Of a DNA stretch of 64,000 bases, positions 1-8,319 are shown in pieces. The position numbers and the translations under genes were made by a program. The notes under the pieces are model-generated. The model was not told the DNA's origin. It saw nothing but the letters and a program-made list of their open reading frames with translations, and did not search any database. The first letter of the stretch is position 1. Each line of letters starts with the position of its first letter. Source of the stretch: JAGBWK01 sp964544595 (GTDB taxonomy: Bacteria > Bacteroidota > Bacteroidia > Bacteroidales > Muribaculaceae); the NCBI GenBank assembly GCA_964544595.1, contig CAZJBM010000001.1:1-64000 (forward strand), written 5' to 3'.

Positions 1-26
1 TATGAAGCCCCATCCCCAATCCGCCA

Positions 27-398
27 TTAAGTCTCGAGCCTCAAAAATATGGGGCCAGTCAGTGCGAAGATTTTGCACTTCGATTTGGATTCTACAGGGC
101 CAGTAGCATTTAACTGTATGCGATAACGTTCTCCTTGTAAGGTGTTACTTGCAAGAGGATATAACAATCCGGCTGGCATCCCTTTATTGTTGCATATAGA
201 GATGCATACATTATTCTCAAGGAGAGCATTTATAGTTGGTATAGTTATATAAACTTGCTGATTCTCTATAATCAAGCAAAGCAAATCTTCAATTGGTATT
301 TTTGATATTAGTTTTTCATCATTAGAGAGTATACAGAGTTGATTATCTGCTACCCTCAATTTTCGAGGAGTAGAGATTACTATTGTGCGCTTAAGCAT
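27..398 (-). pseudogene. cas1: Cas1 N-terminal fragment, type II CRISPR integrase, truncated
   Basis: Cas1 is the integrase that inserts new spacers into CRISPR arrays. The first 98 or so residues match the beta-rich N-terminal domain of type II Cas1: start MLKRTIVIS, then KIPIEDL, ALLENNV, GMPAGLLYPL and ERYRIQLNA. After QLNAT the match stops, the next 24 codons (GPVESKSK...) do not look like Cas1, and a TAA ends the frame. A full Cas1 is about 300 residues, so the whole helical catalytic domain with its Glu/His/Asp metal ligands is missing. The start lies 11 nt after the cas9 stop, the usual cas9-cas1 operon order. The first 26 bases of the window do not restore the frame. Either the gene was cut by a recombination junction or the contig is chimeric here. 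Confidence 0.8.
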
Positions 399-409
399 AA
401 AGAAGAAAA

Positions 410-3400
410 TTATTTGTTGAAACTAATTTTTCCGGTTGGTGAAAGATCAAAATCAACCCCCTCAATAAGCGCTTTGAATTGCGTGCTTCTTATTGTTATA
501 AGAGGCCTATGATTCTCTCCGATTTTCCAAGCTCCAAATTTTGCCTTGAGTTCTTTTTTCGGTCGCGCTTCTTGGTGGTATCGTAAATCTATGTTCCCGT
601 ATAAATAGCCTTTTACATTATTGAAAGAAATGCCGGTGACTATGTATAAGCGTTGTGAAAGTTCACTTATTGAAGCGTTGTATAGTTCTGCAGGGTCATT
701 CTCATAAAAGAGCACCATTGTGCCTGGTTTTAGGATATATTTTAAAATATAATTATTTTCATCAGTAGGCGGTAAGATAATACTGCCTGCCTTGAAGTTT
801 TTTATCGCATCAACATTTTTGACTAATTTATAATTTGTTTTAACCTTTCCTTTCTCGTTGGTTCCTTCATAAATCCCCATGCAGTAATTGCCGCTATTCT
901 CAACAAGGTAGTCTCTCTTATGCTCTTTGTTTGATAGGTCTCTATGGGGCTTTAAATGAATCGGGCTCTTGATATTTTTCGCTACTATTCTTACCTTCTT
1001 TATTTCTATGCCTTTTTCTTTATTCATATAGATTGGTTCGCTGCGTAAATTGTTAAATCCTCCTCTGCGTTCAATCTCTGCTTCGATAATGCCTTTAACG
1101 GTTTTGTCTACAATAGACTTGACATCATTTACCGTCAATTTTGAAATCATTTTACGATATACATATACGATTTCGTCATTGCTCTTTATCGCGCCATAAA
1201 ATGTGTCTTTATGCAACTGAACTCTTGCTGTGTCACCGCGAGAGTACATTATATCATTTTTTGTATTACGTAATATTGAACGCCTGTCGCGCAATTTTTT
1301 TTTCGTTTGTTTCAGTGTGTTGTCTTTGTTGTAGTGATATACAAGCATATTTTCAGCCAAAGATTTGACATCTTCGGTGAAAGTTTCCCAAGGCTTCTCT
1401 ATTTTTGGCTTGTTTATTCTATAAATATCATATTCATAGAGTGATTCATGGTAATTTATCCATTTATGATAATCTGACTGCTGAATACAAGCTATCACGA
1501 TGGCGTCGATGGCGTGATGGGTGTGATTGCTACGATCTTTATGGGAATAGTAATCCTGCAAATTCCAATATCTACGAAATTCAGCTGTGGTTTCCCCCCT
1601 AATGACGAAAACCTGCTTGTTGAAGATAGATTTGAGGTATTCTTTTGCGTATTTGCCGATTATGCTGGTGTCGACGCTTTGTCGGATAGTGAATTTGCGT
1701 TGCACTTCCGTGACCTTAAATCTTTCGACCTTGTCTTTCCAGTAAGCGAGTTTTTGCTGTGAGTAAAGTCGTTTTCGTATTATTTCATCTTTCACTGATT
1801 TCTCTAAATAGCCTGAAGTGCGTAGAGATGCGATTTTATTCTCAAGTTTATTAATCTTCTCGACCCAACCGAGTTCGGTGATTCGGTTTATTATAGATGA
1901 GTGATCATCTAACTTTGAGGGCAGTTCTGTTCCCTTTATCTTTTCGTTAAAATACTTGTCGCAAAGGGTTTTATTAGCTTTGGTATTGTCGCCTCCGAGG
2001 CTTCTCGGTATGGTATGTTCAACGTCATATTGGGGATTATCGCCTAAGAAGTCGGCTATACCAATCTGTTTGCCTGTCTATAAGCAAACGTGTTCCTGCT
2101 CTTCCCATAAGGAGTATTTGAGAATATCGTTTTCAGTAGGTTCTATCTCTTTTCCGATTGTTTCCTTGAAATATTTCTTAATCTCCTTTCGATATTGGTT
2201 ATTGCGATATTCATTTTCTCGTTGTATTCTGTCAATGACATTACGCATATTAGCGCTATTGAGCCTTCGAGAAAGTTCGATATTAATGTTGGTGTTTTTA
2301 TCAATGACTCCATCTTTTAATAATCGGTTTACAAGATGTCGTAGCCTGAACAGAGCTTTGAATACTGCGGGATTTCTGAAAGACGTAGTCCGAGGAGATC
2401 CCAATTTTATTGTTCCGTTATCATTAGATACAACTTCAGGATAAATATTGATCTTAGAGGGATGGTAAAGCAGCTTGTCGAATTTTGATAATTTCGCATC
2501 CTCAAAGTCTTCAATATAGCCTTTGATCTCACTGAACTTAGTTGCGCAACGTTCATATGGCTTAAAGTCGCGAAGTAATGAAAGTATATCGCTTAATATG
2601 TGTTCTTGTTGTTCTTTGTCGCGATTATCCCATTGCTCAAGAGTGGCGGGAACGTTGGCTAAAAATACCGCTTCGTCATATCTCAAGCCCTTTTCTAAGA
2701 AAGGATTGATTTTACGTATGGCTTTGAGGCTCAATGCGGCATATTGCTTGTGGATTTTAGTTTTTATTTTAACAAAGTTAGATACTTCATTTTCATCGAG
2801 GCTGAGGTTTTCCTTAGCCCAATCGGCAAGCATTTCAATGGAGTCAAACGAATAAAGGACATGCCATACATCGTTTACGATGTTTTGAAGTGATTTGTTG
2901 GCTCGCTTTTTATATCGTGACTCTATTGCCTCAGCCCAATTTTCGCCGAAGATTGATCTTAATGAGGCTGTTATGGGCGAGCCTTGAACTGTCGTAGCCA
3001 TTCTATAATTGAACTTCACGAGGTTTGGGTCGCCATCTGTATTATTAGAATAATTGCCTTCGCCTGCAATTTTTTTCGCGATATCCTCAAATTTAAAAAT
3101 GTCAGAAGTTTTGCGGTAGAATAATGGGATTATTTCTCGTCGTTCAGCTTCATTCAGGGGTCTGAACTCGGAGTCAGAGGGGTATTTGATTTTTATATTA
3201 TTAATAAAGCAAAGCATTCTGAAACGTTCATAATCAGGATGTGAATGTGCACATATCTTTTTTGATGGCTCGAAAGTGCAGTGTCCTACTTTTCCTTTAT
3301 ACTTTTTAGGGCGTGATTTAAAAATATTATCATGTAGCTCTGTTACCATATCCTCATAATGCTCAGAGAGAGCTTGTGTTCGGCATATAGCATTAAATTC

Positions 3401-4069
3401 TTCTTCAATATGCTTGGTGCGGTGGTAATGCACGCCGCGGATTTTTCCGGCCGGGTGCGATTTGTATATGTGGTAAAAGTATTCACCTAAGTACTGACAT
3501 CCAGATTCTTTTATGCTTTTTGAAATATTATCGATTGATTCGTAGATTACACCGTCAGATTTGGCTGAAATATTTTTCGCATTGCTAAGGAATCCTCGTC
3601 TTTGAAAAAGATGATACAATGCTCTGCCAACACGATATCTATTGCACTGAAGCGTTAAATCTAATTTCTCCCTTAAAACTAATGCCCTATCATAGTAAGG
3701 ATTCTTATCAGTTTTTTCATCGGTCTTTTGCCAATTAATGAATTCTGTGTTTTGGATCGGATATATTTTCTTTTTTAGCCAAAGGTTAAGGTCTTCCTCG
3801 CTTATGGCTGGACAAAAATCATATTTTGATAAAATCTTCAATGTATTTACCTTTAGCAGTCTACGCTTATAATAATGTCGTCGACTCATACGGGCACTTG
3901 TACGAATTGCGATTCCCTGATTTTCTTCGCCATTAGATGAAGTGCCATCTTGAAAAATGTAGCACCCTGCATCCACTAATGATATTTTGTCATCAGATTT
4001 CACTGTTACAGCCCAACCTAAAGAGTTAGTTCCAACATCTATTCCTAATGTAGTCGTTTTCATAGCCAA
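410..4069 (-). pseudogene. cas9: Cas9 (type II-C), full-length frame with one internal amber codon
   Basis: Cas9 is the RNA-guided nuclease of type II CRISPR systems. The frame is 1219 codons from ATG to TAA and is open except for TAG at 2078-2080 (codon 664). All parts are present in order: RuvC-I (LGIDVGTNSLGWAV, Asp11), arginine-rich bridge helix (about 58-75), REC lobe, RuvC-II (INIELSR), HNH (YDVEHTIPRSLGGDN, His685), RuvC-III (HHAIDAIVIAC, Asp855) and a PAM-interacting C-terminal part. The TAG sits in EHVCL-stop-TGKQIG, where II-C homologues usually have CLYTGKQIG, so a Tyr codon has probably mutated to TAG. There is no frameshift. Translation would stop before HNH and RuvC-III, leaving an inactive 663-residue product. 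An alternative start is 4063. The locus is AT-rich compared with the rest of the window. Confidence 0.93.
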
Positions 4070-4105
4070 TTTTTTAAAATTATTGTGTAAAAATAAGCAA
4101 AACTT

Positions 4106-4137
4106 TTTGTATATTCTAAAAATAATTCGTTTCTTTG
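4106..4137 (+). promoter_or_regulatory. Promoter of the tracrRNA gene
   Basis: TTTG at 4106-4109, 20 nt spacer, TTTCTTTG at 4130-4137. This matches the Bacteroidota housekeeping promoter (TTTG, 17-23 nt, TAnnTTTG) with one mismatch in the -7 box. It points away from cas9 and predicts transcription start near 4144. Confidence 0.6.
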
Positions 4138-4143
4138 CAATAA

Positions 4144-4224
4144 TATTCTATATCTTATCACAATAAGGCTATATGCCGAAGGGTAAAACCTATGTCTCCG
4201 CATACTTGTGGAGACAATTTTTTT
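4144..4224 (+). ncRNA. tracrRNA of the type II-C locus
   Basis: The tracrRNA pairs with the CRISPR repeat to form the guide duplex bound by Cas9. Visible parts in order: an anti-repeat region (about 4144-4171) ending ATCACAA, which complements the GTTGTGAT that opens many Bacteroidota II-C repeats; a nexus-like hairpin AAGGC-tatat-GCC (about 4175-4187); a linker; and a terminator hairpin GTCTCC (4194-4199) / GGAGAC (4210-4215) followed by seven T at 4218-4224. It is transcribed divergently from cas9 with its own promoter at 4106-4137. The RNA looks intact although cas9 carries a stop codon. The exact 5' end is inferred. Confidence 0.75.
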
Positions 4225-4401
4225 GTGTCTGATCGATTTGTTTTTTTGTTCAGATGTTCATTCTGCGGAAATCTATTGGATCCGCGTGTGAAAATTTTCC
4301 GGGGTTTGATAATTAGTCGGAAAATGGGCTATGAATCCGTATGGGGTGAATCAATGGGCAGGCAATTCGAGGGTATATTGAGGGCATCACGGAGGATGGC
4401 A

Positions 4402-4434
4402 CGAAAAAAGGAGTCCTCTTGATGAAGACTCCTT
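4402..4434 (-). terminator. Intrinsic terminator of the tRNA-Met gene
   Basis: Read on the minus strand: AAGGAGTC, an 11-nt loop, GACTCCTT followed by a run of T. It begins about 5 nt after the tRNA 3' end. Confidence 0.8.
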
Positions 4435-4439
4435 CGCTG

Positions 4440-4513
4440 TAGCGGGACCGAGAATTGAACTCGGGACCTCCGGGTTATGAATCCGACGCTCTAACCAACT
4501 GAGCTATCCCGCC
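4440..4513 (-). tRNA. tRNA-Met (CAT), elongator type
   Basis: A 74-nt cloverleaf without encoded CCA. The acceptor stem GGCGGGA pairs with TCCCGCT (one G-T pair) plus discriminator A. The D-arm AGCTCAGTTGGTTAGAGC, the anticodon loop with CAT, and the T-arm with GTTCAAT are all clear. A paired first acceptor position and the D-loop form fit elongator rather than initiator tRNA-Met. A CAT-bearing tRNA-Ile2 (lysidine-modified) cannot be fully excluded by eye. Confidence 0.93.
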
Positions 4514-4525
4514 GTTTTGCGAGTG

Positions 4526-4556
4526 CAAAGTTAAGCATTTTTTTTATTCCGCCAAA
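4526..4556 (-). promoter_or_regulatory. Promoter of tRNA-Met
   Basis: Minus strand TTTG (4553-4556), 19 nt, TAACTTTG (4526-4533). This is a perfect Bacteroidota promoter, with the -7 box 12 nt before the tRNA 5' end. Confidence 0.8.
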
Positions 4557-4711
4557 ATATTTCGCCGAAAAAATTTTTCGCGGTCTATAAGCTAAGCCTT
4601 ATGCGGGCCATAGCCATTGGCTCAACCAAAGCTTTCGCGTCGAAATATGATAGCGCGCCTGACAATGCTTATTTCAACACCGCAAATTGTAGTTTGCTAA
4701 TAAGCAGTGGT

Positions 4712-5572
4712 TTATCGTAAATTTTGAGTCGACGATCCGCCGGTGGAATTGAGTGAGACAATTCGCTGGGCGTTGAACTTGACAGAAGAGGCCCCCGACG
4801 CGATGATCGATGCGTCGCCAAGCTGCAGTTTCCCGGCTTTAATCTCTGAGCTTCCGCTGGCCGACAGCGTGCCTGAGTTGCTTTTGCCGGCGATTTTAGC
4901 CTCCGATGCGCCAGAAAGCATTATCGTAGAAGTCGTGGCGGAGAGATTATCGATTTCCAAATCCGACGCTCCGCTCACATTCACATTAAACTCCTTGGTA
5001 ATGATATTGTCGGCCTCAAATTCAGATGATCCCGACGCTATAAGCTCAAACCCGGTCGACTGCAATGACTTGATATCGAGATCTGATGCTCCCGACACTG
5101 TAAGCATAACGTCGGTTGCCGACAGCGAGCCTACGTTGAAATCAGATGCCCCCGAAGCTACCATCGTAAACGATTGGGTAGTGAGCGACTTGGCGGTGAA
5201 GGCCGAGCTTCCGCTCATGTTGATCGAAGTCAGGTCGGGAGAGTTGACCGTAAGCACGATCTTCATATTGTTAAGGTAGATGTTGGTGTTGTCTTTGGCT
5301 TTGGCAATCAGTTTGTTGTCTTCTACGGTGAATGTATAATAAGGGATTATGTCCTCGGGGCATGAGAGCGTGGCGGTGACGTTGCCGGGCTGCTGGGTGT
5401 ATTTGATTTCCACGGCCGAGCTTACCTCGATTGTCGAGAACTGGTCGAGTTGGAGATTACGGGTCACGATCGGGCCTTTGGCTGTGATGTCGGCGTTGGT
5501 TTGAAACGAGTTTTTAATCGTGCATGATGAAAGCGCGGCTAAAGCTATTACCGGGATAATGGCTGATTTCAT
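4712..5572 (-). CDS. Head GIN domain (DUF2807) lipoprotein
   Basis: The start chosen is ATG 5572, giving MKSAIIPVIALAALSSC: a lipoprotein signal peptide with an LSSC lipobox. A longer frame to 5716 overlaps the 3' end of RNase P RNA and lacks a signal. The 286-residue product is a putative auto-transporter adhesin head GIN domain protein. After a beta-rich region that includes FSTIEVSSAVEIKYTQ, it contains a ladder of repeats in which SGSS or SGAS recurs about every 19-22 residues (SGSSAF, SGASDF, SGASDL, SGSSEF and so on), typical of a right-handed beta-solenoid. It probably faces the periplasm or cell surface. The function is unknown in most Bacteroidota. It is transcribed alone, converging on nothing nearby. 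Confidence 0.85.
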   Translation of the reverse strand: MKSAIIPVIALAALSSCTIKNSFQTNADITAKGPIVTRNLQLDQFSTIEVSSAVEIKYTQQPGNVTATLSCPEDIIPYYTFTVEDNKLIAKAKDNTNIYLNNMKIVLTVNSPDLTSINMSGSSAFTAKSLTTQSFTMVASGASDFNVGSLSATDVMLTVSGASDLDIKSLQSTGFELIASGSSEFEADNIITKEFNVNVSGASDLEIDNLSATTSTIMLSGASEAKIAGKSNSGTLSASGSSEIKAGKLQLGDASIIASGASSVKFNAQRIVSLNSTGGSSTQNLR

Positions 5573-5654
5573 GATGTTGGAGGATGTGTTAATGCTTATA
5601 ATATATGTATTAGACGCGCGATATAGGAGATTTGTTACATAGGTTGATGAAAAA

Positions 5655-6043
5655 AATGGCAGCGGGCCTGTAAGCCGGGTTATGTCCCTGCGGCCAAAGC
5701 CTTCGGGGCCCGTCATTTATCTTTGGCCGACTGAGTATGGAAGCCGCGATGGCCGCCACTTACAGCCGGTCCGTAGCAGTCTACCCCCCGGCAATGGACG
5801 AGCAGCCCTTAAATGCCGGTATACTTGACCTTGCAACCCGCAAGACGTGCGGCACGCCGTGTCGCCACGGCGCCCGGTGGGCTCTTACCCCGCCTTTTCA
5901 CCCTTACCCTTACGGGCGGTTGTTTTCTGTCACGTTGTCTCTACCGTCGCCGATAGCTCGCTGTTAGGGAGTGCGGCGCTCTGCGTTGCCCGGACTTTCC
6001 TCTACCGCGCCGAGGCGGTAGCGACGAGCCGGCCCGCTGCCAA
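5655..6043 (-). ncRNA. rnpB: RNase P RNA (class A)
   Basis: This is the catalytic RNA that matures the 5' ends of tRNAs. On the minus strand the 5' and 3' ends pair perfectly (TGGCAGCGGGCC with GGCCCGCTGCCA), forming helix P1. Inside are the conserved GAGGAAAGTCCGGGC block (CR-I), an ACAGAAA segment, AAGGGTGAAAAGGCGGGGTAAGAG (seen in parts) and the 3' CR-V region with a T-run after P1. The length of about 389 nt is usual. Several ORFs of 60-76 codons in this stretch are shadows of the RNA. The exact ends are set from P1 pairing. Confidence 0.93.
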
Positions 6044-6104
6044 TATTTGAGCGCGAAGTTACGAATTTTGGCATATAATATCGCCATGTTAGCGTAATTT
6101 TTTG

Positions 6105-6112
6105 TAACTTTG
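6105..6112 (+). promoter_or_regulatory. -7 box upstream of the SpoU methyltransferase gene
   Basis: TAACTTTG is a perfect match to TAnnTTTG. No clear TTTG lies at the right distance upstream. Transcription would start near 6120, which makes ATG 6149 the sensible start and excludes a TTG start at 6110. Confidence 0.5.
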
Positions 6113-6148
6113 ACTCCGCGCAACGTAGCGCTCGTAAAATGTCGTGCA

Positions 6149-6913
6149 ATGATAGAAGATTTATCTCAGGCAAAACGAAAGTATTTCGCCTCGCTTCGCC
6201 AGCCTAAGCGCCGCCGCGAGCTCGGCCTCTTTGCTATTGAGGGGGCGAAGGCTGTCGTGGAATTATCAGGCGTATTCAAGATGGTTGCGCTCGCCGCCGC
6301 CGCGAAGTGGCTTGAGGCCAACGGTGATATCGCGGCGCGCTCTGAGGCGGTTTATAAAGCCTCGACAGCCGATATGGAGCGCATGACCGCCTTGTCGACC
6401 CCTCCTGAGGTGATTGCCCTATTTGAGATGCCCAGTCGCTGCCTCGACCTTAAGTCGCTTCAGGGGCGCCTTGTCGTGGCCCTCGACCGCGTGCAGGACC
6501 CCGGCAATCTTGGCACGATAATCCGCGCCTGCGATTGGTTTGGCGTCGACACGATTCTTTGCTCGGCCGACACGGTTGACGTTTATAACCCCAAAGTCAT
6601 TCAGGCGACCATGGGGGCTATCGGTAGGGTAGAGGTGCATTATGTCGACCTCCCCGCCACGTTGCGGCAGCTCTCTATGCCCGTCTACGGCACATTTCTC
6701 GACGGCCAAGACATCTACGCAAGCCGATTGGCTACCGCCGGGGTGATCGTCATGGGCAACGAGGGTCAGGGCATTAGCCCCGAAGTGGCCGCTTGCGTCA
6801 CCGACAGGCTCTACATCCCCCCCTATCCCCGCGACCGCTCTCACGTGGAGTCGCTCAACGTATCGATGGCCACGGCTATAACGCTGTCGCTGTTCAGGTC
6901 AAACAATTCCTAA
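6149..6913 (+). CDS. SpoU/TrmH-family RNA 2'-O-methyltransferase
   Basis: This is an S-adenosylmethionine-dependent ribose methyltransferase of the SPOUT fold, probably acting on 23S rRNA (RlmB-like) or tRNA. The 254-residue protein has a short N-terminal substrate-binding part (KYFASLRQPKRRRELGLFAIEG) and then the catalytic domain: LDRVQDPGNLGTIIR (motif 1), MGNEGQGIS (motif 2) and ESLNVSMATAI (motif 3, part of the trefoil knot). ATG 6149 is chosen because a -7 box at 6105-6112 lies just upstream. radA follows 13 nt later on the same strand, so the two are probably co-transcribed. The exact target nucleotide cannot be read from sequence. Confidence 0.9.
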   Translation: MIEDLSQAKRKYFASLRQPKRRRELGLFAIEGAKAVVELSGVFKMVALAAAAKWLEANGDIAARSEAVYKASTADMERMTALSTPPEVIALFEMPSRCLDLKSLQGRLVVALDRVQDPGNLGTIIRACDWFGVDTILCSADTVDVYNPKVIQATMGAIGRVEVHYVDLPATLRQLSMPVYGTFLDGQDIYASRLATAGVIVMGNEGQGISPEVAACVTDRLYIPPYPRDRSHVESLNVSMATAITLSLFRSNNS

Positions 6914-6926
6914 CAATTAAATAAAA

Positions 6927-8294
6927 GTGGCAAAGAAACAGCTGAAGACCGCATGGTTTTGCTCGCAGTGCGGTGCCGAGTCTCCTAAATGGGAAGGTCG
7001 CTGCCCCGAATGTGGCGTATGGAACACAATGGTTGAGGAGCGCGTGTCGTCGGGCCCTTCAAAGTCAATCGGCCCCTCGCGAATGCGTAAGAGCGCCCCT
7101 ACTAAGGTGTGCGATATAGAGGCGATTGACGAACCGCGCATCCACATGCCCTCCGAGGAGCTCAACCGGGTGCTTGGCGGCGGTCTTGTGGCCGGGTCGA
7201 TGGTGCTGTTGGGTGGTGAGCCGGGCATAGGAAAATCCACCCTTGTGCTGCAGAACGTACTCTCTATCAAGAGCCGTAAGATACTTTACGTGTCGGGCGA
7301 GGAGAGCGCGACGCAGCTTAAGATGCGCGCCGACCGTATCGGCCGCCTGTCAGACAACTGCTACATAGTGTGCGAAACTTCGCTTGAAAACATATTTGAG
7401 CACATCGAGAGCGTCAAGCCTGAGCTGCTGATCGTGGATTCGATCCAGACGATTGCTTCCGAAGCTATTGAGTCGCCCGCGGGAAGCGTCAGCCAGGTGC
7501 GCGAGGGAGCCGCCCGATTGCTCAAATTCGCTAAAGAGAGCGGTGTGCCGGTGCTGTTGATAGGCCATATCAACAAAGACGGGGCGATAGCCGGGCCGAA
7601 AGTCTTGGAGCATATCGTCGACGTGGTGCTTCACTTCGAGGGGGATCGTCAGCACATCTACCGCCTGCTCCGAGCCATCAAAAACCGATTCGGAAGCACA
7701 AACGAAATCGGCATCTACGAGATGTGTCAGCGCGGACTGCGCGAGGTCACCAACCCATCTGAAATGCTTCTTTCACCGACCGACGAGGAGCTTTCGGGCA
7801 CCGCCGTAGGCGTGGCCGTTGAAGGCATCAGGGCCTTCCTCATAGAGGCGCAGGCATTGGTCAGCTCAGCGGCCTACGGTACGCCCCAGCGATCGGTCAC
7901 CGGATTCGATTCGCGCCGTATGAACATGCTTCTTGCCGTTCTCGAAAAGCGGGTTGGATTTAAGTTGATACAGAAAGACGTGTTTCTCAACATTGCCGGA
8001 GGCCTTAAGGTCGCCGATCCCGCCATGGATCTCCCTGTAATCTGCGCCGTATTGTCGAGCAATGTCGATATGGCGATACCCCGCGGCGTGTGCATGGCCG
8101 GAGAGGTTGGTCTCTCGGGCGAAATCCGCCCCGTAAGCCGCATCGAGCAGCGCATCGGCGAGGCAGCTAAGCTTGGCATGGAGAAAATAATAATCCCAAA
8201 GCATAACCTTAAAGGCGTCAACGCCTCCAAATTCAAAATACAGGTCGTAGAGGTAGCTAAGGTTGAAGAAGCCTTCCGTCAGCTCTTCGGCTGA
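6927..8294 (+). CDS. radA: DNA repair protein RadA
   Basis: RadA is a RecA-like branch-migration ATPase in recombinational repair. The 455 residues show an N-terminal zinc finger (Cys12, Cys15, Cys26, Cys29), a RecA core with Walker A GEPGIGKST (97-105) and Walker B (LLIVDSIQT), the RadA signature KNRFG (252-256), and a C-terminal Lon-protease-like domain. Length and order match the family. The start is GTG at 6927; the following AKKQLKTAWFCSQC fits the usual N-terminus. It lies 13 nt after the methyltransferase gene and converges with trkH, with only 25 nt between the stops. Confidence 0.97.
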   Translation: MAKKQLKTAWFCSQCGAESPKWEGRCPECGVWNTMVEERVSSGPSKSIGPSRMRKSAPTKVCDIEAIDEPRIHMPSEELNRVLGGGLVAGSMVLLGGEPGIGKSTLVLQNVLSIKSRKILYVSGEESATQLKMRADRIGRLSDNCYIVCETSLENIFEHIESVKPELLIVDSIQTIASEAIESPAGSVSQVREGAARLLKFAKESGVPVLLIGHINKDGAIAGPKVLEHIVDVVLHFEGDRQHIYRLLRAIKNRFGSTNEIGIYEMCQRGLREVTNPSEMLLSPTDEELSGTAVGVAVEGIRAFLIEAQALVSSAAYGTPQRSVTGFDSRRMNMLLAVLEKRVGFKLIQKDVFLNIAGGLKVADPAMDLPVICAVLSSNVDMAIPRGVCMAGEVGLSGEIRPVSRIEQRIGEAAKLGMEKIIIPKHNLKGVNASKFKIQVVEVAKVEEAFRQLFG

Positions 8295-8319
8295 TTCGCG
8301 AGCCGCCGCCAGGCATGGT

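Noticed and set aside
1796..2077. Frameshift or missing segment between the two Cas9 pieces
   Set aside because: I translated the gap: 94 codons are open in the same frame and encode TGKQIGIADF through the HNH motif, so only the TAG separates the pieces.
2078..2080. Genome-wide recoding of TAG as a sense codon
   Set aside because: The SUMF1 gene ends at a TAG with a normal family C-terminus, so TAG functions as stop in this genome.
4192..4422. 76-codon ORF beside the CRISPR locus
   Set aside because: It starts inside the tracrRNA terminator and ends in the tRNA terminator hairpin, and has no recognisable protein features.
4402..4513. tRNA-Met as integration site for a mobile CRISPR island
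   Set aside because: The tRNA is followed directly by its own terminator, and no repeat of its 3' end is seen on the other side of the cas genes.
5737..6173. Several ORFs of 60-76 codons on both strands
   Set aside because: They lie in RNase P RNA, whose conserved blocks explain the sequence.
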